Source of the DNA: Cynocephalus volans
Taxonomy: Eukaryota > Chordata > Mammalia > Dermoptera > Cynocephalidae
DNA length: 64,000 bases
NCBI RefSeq assembly: GCF_027409185.1
Contig: NC_084462.1
Location: 160,877,490-160,941,489 of the forward strand
Direction: 5' to 3'
Part shown: positions 34,240 to 44,944 of the stretch, piece by piece
How the letters are laid out: each line of letters begins with the position of its first letter
Numbering within the stretch: position 1 is the first letter of the stretch
Notes under the pieces: generated by a model
Seen by the model: the letters and a program-made list of their open reading frames with translations, nothing else
Told to the model about the DNA's origin: nothing
Database searches by the model: none
Translations under genes and position numbers: made by a program

Positions 34240-35700
34240 TTCTGGTTCTCTCACTGTCCCTTGCTTTTGAGATCTTCTCCACTCAGCAGCACTCAGGGTT
34301 ACTGTCTGCAACTTCCCCAAAGCTTCTACGCATGTCCTGGGTATTTATGTGTATGTCCTGTGACCCAAAGTGACAGTCAGCGGGAGATAGCTTCTTCCAA
34401 CTCCTTTTTCTGGACACTTGTTTCTCCCTTAATGGTTTGGCTGGGCTCTTCTGGAAGGCTAAGCGGGATAGCTTATCTATTCTCTTTACCTGCAGGTTAT
34501 AAACCACAGTGTGGTTCTATTTTAGGGAGGTGGTCTGCATGGTTAGCGTTCCACTGCCAGAAAGAAAACTCAGATTCATTATTTGATCCACCACCTCATC
34601 TTCCAAATCAAGTACCACCAAAAAAAACTATAAATTCCATTGTGGTCTTTTCACTTTGTCGCCTTCCTACCCAGATTAGCAATATTTTCCTTTCTTAATC
34701 TGATTTTTTTCTTTTTTTTTTCTTTTGAGTCTGTTATAAAGTTTCTTCTGACAGTTCAAACTATGTGGGTTTTTTCCTGAAAAAAAGAAATTCTTTTATT
34801 CCTAGTTTTTCACACTGTATTACAGAATGAACTCATATGATGCCTAAAGAGTAATAACTTGAATAATTTTGTTAGTTATATCATCTTCTTCTTCACTGCA
34901 CAAATGAAAGTTCAGGACAAATTCTGTCATAATAGGCCAAGGGAGTTTGCAAGTTCCTTTCTTGGTGTGAAATTTTATTATACCCATTATCGAGTGAAAG
35001 CAAAAGAGAAGGTTAGGAATTATTCAGCCATACATAGATTTTGCTATTATTATGGTAATTGCTAAAGTGGCAGATATGCAATATACCATTTTTGAATTTC
35101 ACCATGACTATTTCTGATAACCAGAATGTAATAGCATTATGACTTAACATGTAACTGAGTTTTACAGCCTTGGTCTACACACAGAGACTGGAAAAACATC
35201 TTTTAAAAATCATGTTTAATTGAAATTAACTGATTTCTGCCTAACATAAATATCAGCTTTCCCTGAAGTCTTCATTTTAGTGAAATTCAATTAGTAATGC
35301 GATTTAACATTTTCAACAATAAATTCATAACATATTTAGTCTCTTGAAGTCTTAAAAAAGACTAACTCATACCTCCTTCCCGGTTTCTCTGGATGGAGAT
35401 GCACTGAATGTCCTCTCAGAATTCTCAAACGTTGAGTTATTTTTGATTCAGAACATTTCCTCTGGTTGCCCTTGGGTAGATATGTAGTATTATCACGTTA
35501 CCTTTGGAATCTCTTTAGACTGTGACCCACATTCTCAGGAAGGCAACTATGTATGAACACCTTCTTTTCCATCAACATTTTTTTTTTTTAAATGGCATCT
35601 CCCTTGAGTAAGGTCACCTTGTAAGGTCTCAATCCATTGAGCTGAGTACATGTGATACATATTTCTATGAACTGGAGGGATATTTTCTTTGCTCAATTTG
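34240..35700. other. Unique sequence
   Basis: No repeat was recognised. The 145-codon plus frame at 34261-34698 overlaps an opposite frame and has no motif support. The AT-rich 35090-35340 part has several TAAT-type homeodomain-like sites and no repeat signature, so it could be a conserved non-coding element. Confidence 0.35.
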
Positions 35701-35790
35701 GAAGTACCAAAAACTTTATTAATATCTCCCCATATATTTGAGTTAGAAGTACCAAGAACTTTATTAATATCTCCCCACGTGTTTCAGCTG
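35701..35790 (+). repeat. 45-bp tandem duplication
   Basis: Two adjacent copies start 'gaagtaccaaaaacttt' at 35701 and 'gaagtaccaagaacttt' at 35746 and share 'attaatatctcccca'. The last third of the unit has diverged (catatatttgagtta versus cgtgtttcagct), so the duplication is old. Confidence 0.9.
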
Positions 35791-35847
35791 TGAAGTTCAT
35801 TTCTCGGTATTTCTTGTACTCTTTCCTCCCACTCTGCACCCCAGTTA

Positions 35848-35933
35848 TACAAGGGTACTTCAAAAAGTTCACGGAAAAATAGAAGTGAAAGATAATACAA
35901 ATCTTTCCATGAACATTTTAAAGACTGCTTGTA
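35848..35933 (+). mobile_element. Mariner-like MITE, copy 5
   Basis: An 86-bp copy with TA at both ends. It has a 'tacaagggtacttcaaaaag' left arm, the middle 'gtgaaagataatacaaatct', and an inverted 'ccatgaacattttaaag' arm ending 'gcttgta'. It has the same orientation and length as copy 1. Confidence 0.88.
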
Positions 35934-36424
35934 CATATATATGTTTAAATATCCATAGTTAAAAACATAAGTTCTAGGTCAAGTCCCACCTATCTGACTC
36001 ACAATTAAGGCTTTGATAAAAAACTTTTTTCATTTAACAACAAGCTTTTGATATTCATTATTGCTCTCTGTAGATACAGACCAGGGTATGCTATCTTTCA
36101 CAATCATCTTCTTTAGATGGGCTATCTGAAAAAATCTTGTGAAGTCACCGTCTCTTTGCCTTGACCACCCCTCTCCAGGTGCTCAAACCAGTCTTCAAAA
36201 GTGTGTTTAGCTAACAAAGATTTCAATTGCGTTGTTTATCCCCGACATACCTTCATTTTAATCAAGAATAAATCTTAATAAATTTCTAAATGGCAGGTTT
36301 CCGGATACCTTTGATGAAGGTGGAGAAACTGTGGTAGAAACATTGCCAGTGCTTTGAAAGGAAGGCAACAAAACAAAAACAGCAAAAGACACAGCTTGTA
36401 ATTTTAATGAACAAAATTGTACCA

Positions 36425-36595
36425 ACTAATAATAGTGTTCTCATATACTTTTTAAAATCTTATCCTCCAAGGTGGGCATTATTAAGCCCATGTTCATGAA
36501 AGCTGAAGCTTCCAGTTGTGATGTGACTTTTCCAGGGTCAGACAGCAGAGAAGTGGCAGAGCCAGGATTCAAACCAGCTCTGTCAATGCTCATGC
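36425..36595 (-). repeat. MIR SINE, antisense
   Basis: Complement of MIR: 'ggtgggcattattaagccca', 'tgacttttccagggtcagac' and 'agtggcagagccaggattca', the last matching the complement of the tRNA-like B-box side. Confidence 0.75.
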
Positions 36596-36794
36596 CACCC
36601 ACCTGTGCCTGCCTACCTTACTGAACCCTGTCGGAAGGTGTGGAGGAGAGGACAAGTGAGGGTTCAAAATCTCCAAGTAACAGTTCCAAATGATCTGGGA
36701 TTTTTACAGGAAAAGAAAGAAGAACTAGAAGATATACATGGAGAGCCTAAAAATCCTCCTTGCTACATCTTTCTAAAATCCAAGGAAAACAGAA

Positions 36795-37035
36795 AGAACA
36801 TGGGCTTACAATTTAGAAAGCACTGAGTCAGACTTTGCTTCTGCTACTTATTATACTGGCTCATACTCTGGGTAAAAATACTTAGTTTTGGGGGTTCAAG
36901 TTCTCCCATATGAAATATGCATATAACAATATCTATTCCATAGAGCTACTATGAAGATTAAATGAAATGACTCATATGAAAGTCTCAAGATGAGTGTTCC
37001 ACGTACAGTATGAACTCAATAAGTAGTCCTTCCCT
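36795..37035 (+). repeat. MIR SINE
   Basis: Sense MIR: 'agtcagactttgcttctgct', 'attccatagagctactatga', 'agattaaatgaaatgactca' and a tail 'tatgaactcaataagtagtc'. Confidence 0.7.
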
Positions 37036-37134
37036 CTCCTTTCATCCAATGTTATAGTTTATTTACAACCTGTAGCTGAAAAGGAATATGCTCTTCAAGT
37101 CTGTAAAAACATATTCTTAAGTGAGCACTGGGCA

Positions 37135-37395
37135 GCAGCTATAGCACCATGGTTAAGAGCATCAGTTCTAAATCCTATAACTGCTGGTTCAAATCCTGGC
37201 CCAAGACTTTACAAGTTATGTAGTCTCGGCCCATTTGCTCAACACTACTGTGCCTCAATTTCCTTAGGAATAATAGAGGCACTTACCCTGTGAGGTTTGG
37301 TAAGATTCAAGTTCATTTATATAAGTAAAGTGCTTAGTATAGTGACTGGCACTTAGTAAGTGCTCCATAAATGCTAGCCATTATTATTAACCAAG
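37135..37395 (+). repeat. MIR SINE, nearly full length
   Basis: One of the best MIRs in the window. It has an A-box region 'tagcaccatggttaagagca', a B box GGTTCAAATCC (37186-37196), the core 'gtgcctcaatttccttagg', then 'gtgactggcacttagtaagt' and 'gccattattattaa'. Only about 20 bases separate it from the MER20 that follows. Confidence 0.88.
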
Positions 37396-37413
37396 CAAAT
37401 AATAGAGCTAAAA

Positions 37414-37629
37414 CAGTAATTCTCTACTAGGGTGATTTTGCCCCTCAGGGACATCCAGCTACGCCTGGAAACATTTTTGGTTGTTATAACTGGGCAGGAG
37501 GATGCTCCTGGCATCTAGATGGTGGAGGCCAGGGACGCTGCTAAACATTGTAAAATATACAAGACAGCCCTCTGCAACAAAGAATTACCCAATACATAAT
37601 GCCAGTGATGCTGAGGTAGAGAAATGCTG
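37414..37629 (+). mobile_element. MER20 hAT-Charlie element with 8-bp duplication
   Basis: Matches MER20 throughout: 'gggtgattttgcccctcagg', 'aacatttttggttgttataa', 'ggaggccagggacgctgcta', 'aagacagccctctgcaacaa' and 'gaggtagagaaatgctg'. The flanks are agctaaaa (37406-37413) and agctagaa (37630-37637), matching at 7 of 8. Confidence 0.92.
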
Positions 37630-37639
37630 AGCTAGAAAA

Positions 37640-38648
37640 ACCACAGTTGGTCAACAGAGATCCTAAAATGTTTTCTCCATGGGACATAAGATACCACTAG
37701 CCAAATATTCCTGGTAAACCAAATATCCCTACAGAAACTGTACCCCATTCAATGTCAAGTAAGTTAATGTTGGAAAAAGTCAAAATGATTACTGGATATA
37801 TAGGATTATCACACTTCAGTTTTTCTTAGAGCTATTTTAAAATACTTTTTTAGAAAAGTAATCTTTACCTCTAATTAGAATCATTGTTCTAAAATTCATT
37901 GAATGAGAATTCTGAGAATGGATGAGCAAGGACACATAGGACTTTAGAGACCACAGGTCTTGTAAAAATTAATGCTTCCAAATTTATCTGGATTCTTCCC
38001 CCATAGAACCCTGCAAGAGAAAATTGCTTATAATGGATATTGGGTAGAAATGAAAGTGAGTAAGCACTTTTGCGTTTATTTATATTTTCACCCTCCTCTA
38101 CCTTGCCCAGATACTTTTTGGGTGGTGGGATAGTTTATAGAAAGCTAAGTGTCAAGGACATCTTGCAGTCCTAATGTCTCAGGTGAATTTAGCAGGATCG
38201 CTAGCTGGGAGGATTACCTATCAGTCCTTTCTGTGAGCTTCTCTGTATCTCTTCCAGCTTGTGTTGAAGAAGGTGTGTTGGTTACTTCAACCAGAACCTA
38301 CTAAGCTCAAGGGAAAGCCTTTCCTCATCATAAAACAGCCTCTGATGTCTGAGGAGGACATCAGAAGCTCTCCTTAAGGAACACCCTTGGTCTTGACCTT
38401 CATTACTTCAGACTTGATGCTGGCACTCAGGGAACTGCTAAGTAACAGAGAGGTACATTTCCTCCTTCAATTTTTGGCAGGGAGATACTGTTCAAACACA
38501 GAAGACTGTTCCAGCAAACAGAAGATTCATGAAGAGGTATGACTCCTCTCTCACGTTTGCGGGGGAGATTCACCAAGAGGCTCACATATATATTGAATGA
38601 GCTCAATGTTGTCAGCCATACGCTGAGGGAGGACTCTTTGTAACATTC
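37640..38648. other. Unique sequence
   Basis: No repeat or gene was recognised. The frame at 38427-38687 on the minus strand runs into the LTR that follows and is not supported. Confidence 0.35.
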
Positions 38649-39078
38649 TGATTGTGGCAGCTGAATAACGACGCCTAAAGACATCACATCCTATTACCTG
38701 GAAGCTGTAAATGTTACTTTATTTGGAAGAAGGGTCTTTGCTGATATGATTAAGAATCTTGAGATTGGGAAGATTATCCTGGATTATCTCAATGGACACT
38801 AAATGCCATCATCTGACACAGAGAGGACAAGGCCATGTGACCACAGAGGCAGAGATTGGAGTGATGGGGCCACAAGCCAAGAAATGTGGCAACCCCCAGA
38901 ACCTGGAAGAGGCAAGGAATGGATTCCCTTGTAGAGCAAGGGAACAGACCTTGATTTCTGTCCAGTGAAAATGATTTTGGACTTCTGGCCTCCAGAACCA
39001 TGAGAGAATACATTTCTGTTGTTTTAAGCCATTCAGTTTGTGGTAATTTGTTTCAGGAGCCACAGGAAAACGAACACA
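38649..39078 (+). mobile_element. MLT1-type MaLR LTR
   Basis: About 430 bp with the MLT1 order 'gtggcagctgaataacgacg', 'atcctggattatctcaatgg', 'gatggggccacaagccaaga', 'attttggacttctggcctcc', 'agaaccatgagagaatacat' and 'gttttaagccattcagtttg', ending 'acgaacaca'. The four overlapping small frames on both strands are LTR-derived. Confidence 0.88.
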
Positions 39079-39639
39079 GTGATTATGACTATGGATTCTC
39101 TTCTCACAGGCCTACATTACCTGAAAGGAAAAAAGGAAGTGAAAAAGAGGTGGAGGAGGAGGAAGGATGAGCAAGAGGTGAGGAAGCAGGAAAAAGGGAG
39201 GAGAATTAGATTCACTGAATGGCAGGTCATGTATGAATCGTACTGCAGAAGTGTGCATATCACCCCTAAATTTCACTTTAGCCTACATGGTGCACATTAA
39301 AGCCATGCCTAGGTCCTAAGAGAAATTTGTCTTTAAAACATCTTCATAATTCACTCAACGACTTTATTGTAGCTTACTAAAATTTTACTCATCAAGATTA
39401 CCAATGACTTCTTTTTGGGCAAAAACAGTGACATCTTAGTCATCAAGCTCTCAGGATTGACTAGCCAACCCTAAACACCTTGAAGATCCTGTTTATTATA
39501 TGTTAAAAAAAAAAAAAAAAGGACCCAGCTCATAACCTGCTTCCTCTACAAAACCTCCCTGGACTTCTGCTGTTTCCATTTCCTGAGTTCCTATAACACC
39601 CACAGGAAGTATGTCTGTTATTTGTGCTCCTCCACTAAA
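39079..39639. other. Unique sequence with purine tract and A16
   Basis: A purine-rich patch occupies 39121-39205 and a 16-A run lies at 39505-39520. No gene was recognised. The 86-codon frame at 39040-39300 is driven by the purine tract. Confidence 0.4.
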
Positions 39640-39707
39640 AGGCCTAGGATGCTGCTAAATACCTACAAAATGCACAAGACAGCTCTCTACAACAAATAAT
39701 TATATCT
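39640..39707 (+). mobile_element. MER20 internal fragment
   Basis: About 65 bases match the 3' half of MER20: 'aggatgctgctaaatacct', 'aaaatgcacaagacagctct' and 'ctacaacaaataattata'. Both ends of the element are missing. Confidence 0.75.
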
Positions 39708-39709
39708 TT

Positions 39710-41904
39710 ATATGCCCTCCAGCAATATGCATAGGGCTGGTCTATAATAGAGTCCTTGTGGTGACTGACTGACTGACTATCCACTATTCTAAGGCCAATA
39801 ATACAGACAGTCTCATCTCCTTCATCTTCTACCTATTTATCATATTGTACAATGATGACTGATACTGAGAATTATGTCCCTGAGGCATGCCAGGTCTAAA
39901 TCATAAAAAATAGATTGATAAATCTATTAGCTAGCTGAGAAAATCTACTCATAGATTTTAGGAAGATTTCCAAATAAAAGAGTTGAGGCCAGAATGCATT
40001 TTTCATCATCCTAATTTAACCCCAAAATGCAATTAACTACAAGCCCTTAAGTCCCAAATATTCAAAGCATTTGAAGATTTACTTTATTACAAGAAGAATT
40101 ATGGCTTTGTCCTATAAATATACCTGAAGGTGCCTGCTTTCTAGTATTTATTACCCAATATGTGGCAAGTCTTAGTATAAAAGTAGTATTAAAATAAGCT
40201 TATTTTTAAATTGATTATATATGACTGGCTTAAAATTGCCCAAAGGGAAGTCTGCATCCTTGGGCCTGTTTATATTTTTCATACTGCTTACTTACATCCA
40301 CTGTCACTAAAATTGAAGTTCAGTTCAGAAAACTATCCCACGTAAGCAATCAGATAACTGCTCACATGCAAGTCATTATGTACACACATGGCTAAAGAAT
40401 CTAGTCAAGGACAACTGTTTGTGAGCATTCTTCATGATTTCACATTTTAATATTATTATTTTTTATTTTTAAGCATAAAAAAACCAGAGGCACATTGTTG
40501 GCATTCCCATCATGTAACAAGAGTGAATATAAACCACATCATACAATTAAGAATCACAAACACACAGAGAATAGAAATAAATTAAATAAAACAAATGAAC
40601 TAATTAACACACTTCCAAAACAGAAAACTGCGACCTAAATATTGTAAACCCTAGCGAAAAACAGCTGCTCCTATTAAAAACCATGTATTCCAATAATACA
40701 GCATTTTGTAGTTTATTGCCTTTCCCACCTTGGAAAAATTATGTTTCAGTTATGTGGCCCATATTAACATTTTTTTGGTCTTTTATAAGTAACAGCTTTC
40801 GAAACTGGACATTTAGCTATCCATGAAGTCAAGTTGCTTGAGAAAAGCTTTCATTTTTTTTCTGGCTCTTTTAGAATGCTCCAAAAGAATGATTCAGAGA
40901 AACCATAAAAGCATTAATTCATAATGATGAAAGATGAAATTCATAAAATGTAAATGCACTCCCCACCCAGTGTCTTATCTATGTATCTAAGCATGATGCA
41001 GTCACGTCAGTCACATGTGCCACACATTTCTATTTTGATGACCTTAATTAGGCCAGAATAGTGACTATGATTAAAAGGCCCACACACTGTGGAAAGCTTA
41101 GAGGGTTCTAAGTAGGGGGAAAGGTCCTTGACTAGCGTTGACAAGGTCCCTTTTCCCACTTTTCCCACCACCAAAGTGAATCCTGTAGGTTGTAGCCTAT
41201 TTTCCTGTTTGCTAACAATAGCATGCTTGATATTCTACTAGCACTTTCTGAAACTCTTTAACTTCACTGTCATCCTGACAGAACTCTACCCCTGAAGGGA
41301 AAAATAATTTTTCTTACGCAGGGCCTTTTTCCTTGTATTAATATTAATATCCCATGAGAATATTAGCTCTGGAGGAAAGAATTTGGTGGCAAAATTCCAT
41401 ATTTACTCATGAAATCCACCCCCAACTTCCACTGACACATTTTAATAAGACACTCAAAAGAAAAGCTCCTATTTCTCTTGTCCTTTCTCCATACTTTCTC
41501 TCACCTTCTTCTGACACCCACTTTTGAATCAAAAACCAGTTCTACTACCACAGGCTTTCTTAGGAAGATTATACCTTCTATTTGTTAGGGAAGAGAAGTA
41601 TTTAAATTTTTAAAAAATCGCTTGGCACTGGCTAGAGTGTAGAAACAGGAAATGGAGTCCTCAATCCTCTAGTATTTAACTCCACCTGACTGATTTCTTC
41701 CCCTGCCTTGGGTTGCAGGAAGGGTAGGGATATCAGAACCCAATGTACCATCAAGCCTCAATAACATTTAAGCAGTGCAGTGTGGTTGACAGGAGCTGCG
41801 TATCCTTTCTTTCCGAGTAATGCTGTTGAAAACACCCTCTGAAAGAAAAGAAACTCCAGTTCCATTGACTCTTTAAAATGATTTTTAAATGACTCATTGC
41901 ATAT
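39710..41904. other. Unique sequence, possible conserved non-coding elements
   Basis: A (GACT)4-like run lies at 39762-39778. From about 40450 to 41300 I see no repeat family, and the sequence has the even, AT-rich texture of conserved enhancers. One example is 'gatgaccttaattaggcc' near 41038-41055, which combines a nuclear-receptor-like half site and a TAAT core. This is pattern judgement only. Confidence 0.35.
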
Positions 41905-42120
41905 GGACTCTGAAGCCTATTTTCTGCATTAAAATTTGGACTCCATACTCACTAATATGTGGTCTTAGGTACATTACTGAATCTCTCTGTGCACCAATTT
42001 CCTCATTTAAGATATATTCTAGAATGAACATAATAATACCGACCTCATAGTGTTGTTGTAAGGATTGAGTTAAAATATTCAAAGCTCTTCAGAAAAATGT
42101 TGGCACACTGTACACAATAT
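41905..42120 (+). repeat. MIR SINE
   Basis: Sense MIR: 'tatgtggtcttaggtacatt', 'ctgtgcaccaatttcctcat', 'ctcatagtgttgttgtaagg' and 'ggattgagttaaaatattca'. The tail is AT-rich. Confidence 0.8.
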
Positions 42121-42424
42121 ACATTAGGTATAAAGTATCTACAACTCCTTCCGAGACACACATGAAGATTTGAAGACCTGTTTGTAGCATTACATCTATA
42201 ATCCCTGTAGCATGTAATCTATACCTATATTTGTATCTATATCTGAATTGGCACTCAGTAAATATTTGATAAATTAATGCAATCTAACAGAATAAATATG
42301 CTAATTAAAGTTCAATTAGTTTTGTCACTGATTGTTCTATAGTTTCGGTGATCCATTCCTGTTTAGTAAATGCAGACATAATCTCATTGTTTACTGATGA
42401 AGTAAGTGGATCAGGCCTAGATGG

Positions 42425-42645
42425 TAAGAAACATTTATGCAGAACCACCGTATTTCAGATTCTGAGCTTGGCACTTTTCATGTGCAATTACATATAAGTA
42501 TCCTAACAACTATTTTAAGGTAGTCACAATCAGTTCCATTATGCAGATGAAAAAAATGAGGTTCAGAAATGTTAAGTACATTACCCCAAATCAAACAAGC
42601 TAGTAATTCAGTGGTGGAGATAGGATTCTAATCCTACGCTATCTT
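42425..42645 (-). repeat. MIR SINE, antisense
   Basis: Complement of MIR: 'atgtgcaattacatataagt', 'tcctaacaactattttaagg', 'atgaaaaaaatgaggttcag' and 'gctagtaattcagtggtgga'. Confidence 0.8.
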
Positions 42646-42894
42646 AAAGTGAAACGTAACATGTGAAAAGTAGGAGAAAGGTGGAACATACAAGTAAAAT
42701 GATTTTACAAATAGGTCATTATTGAACAGATCATTAAAAAATGATTCAAATAATTCAAAGATGGGTTTATAATTCAAAGATAGTTTGGTCTCTTTTAGAA
42801 TTAGCGTTGAGGTAGAAATTCAGACTACACACTGTCCTCTTTTAATCCAGTGAAGAATGCTATTGTTGTACACTTCGGTAGTAGACTGATAGAC

Positions 42895-43045
42895 TATCAG
42901 AGATGAAAAGCGACCTGGAAGACCATCTTGTTCAACCTCTACAGTTGAGAGCTAAGACGCATGAGAGGTGACATGGCAGTCTCAATGTCATCTAGGCAAT
43001 TAGTGGCAGAAGCTATCAGGATTCCTCTGGACCTAACACTACTCC
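42895..43045 (-). repeat. MIR-related SINE fragment, antisense
   Basis: The phrases 'gaccatcttgttcaacctct', 'gacatggcagtctcaatgtc' and 'aggcaattagtggcagaagc' match the complement of a MIR/MIR3-type core. It is more diverged than the others. Confidence 0.5.
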
Positions 43046-43049
43046 CCTA

Positions 43050-44819
43050 CAGCAAGCAGGATAGCCAACTGGGACACTATGGTTTAAAATCCATCCATTG
43101 AGATTTATCTAGATTTTAGTGCCTTATAAATACCCCAATTCCTACTTTAGTATCTAAGCCTAAAATTAGCATTAGGGTAAATCTTAAAATTCTCAGGGAA
43201 GGTAAGATAAATAAGAATATTCTCTAGTAGTAAAAGCAGTAGAGTTTATATCTAGCAGCTTCTATTTTTAAACCTTGACCAAAGTTCTGGTATAGTTGTA
43301 TCCCTTCAAGAGTTAGATATAGTCTGGGTGAGAGAACAGCCTTTTAAAAGGAAAGTGCTACTCTTCTTTATGTAGAGGAGTTAAAAGAATCTTTAACTGA
43401 TTTATTTTCTGCTAGATTGCATTAATTCGCCAAATATTTACTGAGTACCAAACAATCGCCATAGCAGAAATGCTGCTTTCCTTGCATATTTCACAGCACT
43501 TATTACAATGATTGTAGTCACTAACTAATAGGTGGTACCTTTTCCTATGTTCAATTCAGGACAAAAGTCACTGAGGTTGTTAGCTACAGCTGTCCTCCTA
43601 TGAAGGTGGCAGCAGCAGATAGTTCTTGACTATTCCAATGCTTGTGTTATTCAGAAGCATGCAGCACAGTATGCAACTTTCTCAGTTATAGTATCATCAG
43701 TAATGTGTAGTTCAAAGGCACCCAGTTTTTTCATTGTGCGTGCACCAGGAGATTTCATCAACAGCACTAATTCTTATCAGGCTGACCAGCATCAAGTTGA
43801 CCAGCTGAAATCCCAGACCTTGCGAAGCTCAAACTTCACGACTTAAACTTCAAAATGTGCTAAACACTGCTTTGGTAGAAAGGGTTCTGGATTGCAATAG
43901 CAATATGGAGACAGAGGAAGTACTAAAGGAAAAGACAAAGAGGGATGGAAGGAAGCACACTATTCTAAGTGGTTTTTATGGCATACACTTAGCCCAAGTA
44001 AGCAAATAAATTGCTAAATGACAAGAAATTGGCATATGAACTAAGCAAGTTTTTCAAGCCAAACATCTTGGAATGAAGGAACACTGGTGAGAGGAATAGG
44101 CAAGGAAACCACAATCAACTGCAGGTTAGTTGGATATTGGCAGGTCTATAAGGCTCATCAAGTATTTACCTTCCATATAGTACAGGGGGGAGAAGTGCAC
44201 CTTCCTGAAGATAATATTGAAAAATCAACAATCATGAAGCAAATTATGTTAATTCATCATTATGAGTCTCTCCACTTTCCCTAAAAACCTATATTGCAAA
44301 ACAAATTTGGGATTGCTGGGGCCGACATTACAATCTGAAGGATTCTGTTCCACATTAACCATCCAGTGGACAGTCCTGGTGAAGCATATGGTGATGACAG
44401 GAATCTCTACAAAAATCCACAAATATGATGGCCAATATATACTCAGGCCTTCAACTGTACACGTGCACAAACACAAAGGAAATGGTGTGTACGATGATAA
44501 TACAGACTCTTTACTGATATCCATTTTGGGAAAATCAGCATATTTCACACTTAGTAAAGTAGGCATTGACATTGGTGACATAAAGATGTCATCTGATTGC
44601 TGTGGTTTTCATGCTATTCACGGCACTGAAGGCATGATTTAAACCCTTGGGAGAATTTCCAAGAGCAACACTGTGATTCAAATTTAGATGAATCTACAGT
44701 TAGGTAACTGGTTCAGTTAAGTGCTGAAAGACACTGCAAATTTGGCTATTAAGACCAGTTAATAAACACCTTTTGATCACTGTAGTAAGGAAAGATGATT
44801 GAAAGGGTAGGTGTGGTTA
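43050..44819. other. Unique sequence
   Basis: No repeat was recognised. The segment 44087-44642 carries overlapping frames on both strands (up to 126 codons) without any motif, splice signal or frame-broken gene homology that I could recognise. It is treated as non-coding. Confidence 0.35.
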
Positions 44820-44940
44820 GTTCAGTCAGCCAATGTGTTTTGAACACTTACAATATGCCAGCCACTGTGCTAGGCAAAACACAATGCCTTTCTTCAAAGA
44901 GCTTGCTGTTTAGTGAAGCATCTTGTAATCTAGAAATATA
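44820..44940 (-). mobile_element. L2 3' terminus, antisense
   Basis: The plus strand shows the complement of the L2 end: 'ttttgaacacttacaatatg', 'ccagccactgtgctaggcaa' and 'aagagcttgctgtttagtga'. Confidence 0.7.
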
Positions 44941-44944
44941 ATAA

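Noticed and set aside
34261..34698. Plus-strand 145-codon frame
   Set aside because: No motif or recognisable protein, with an opposite-strand frame overlapping. It is probably chance in a C/T-rich stretch.
44087..44642. Overlapping frames of 65, 126 and (minus) 110 codons
   Set aside because: They lie on both strands in mutually incompatible frames, with no motifs, splice signals or pseudogene homology recognised.
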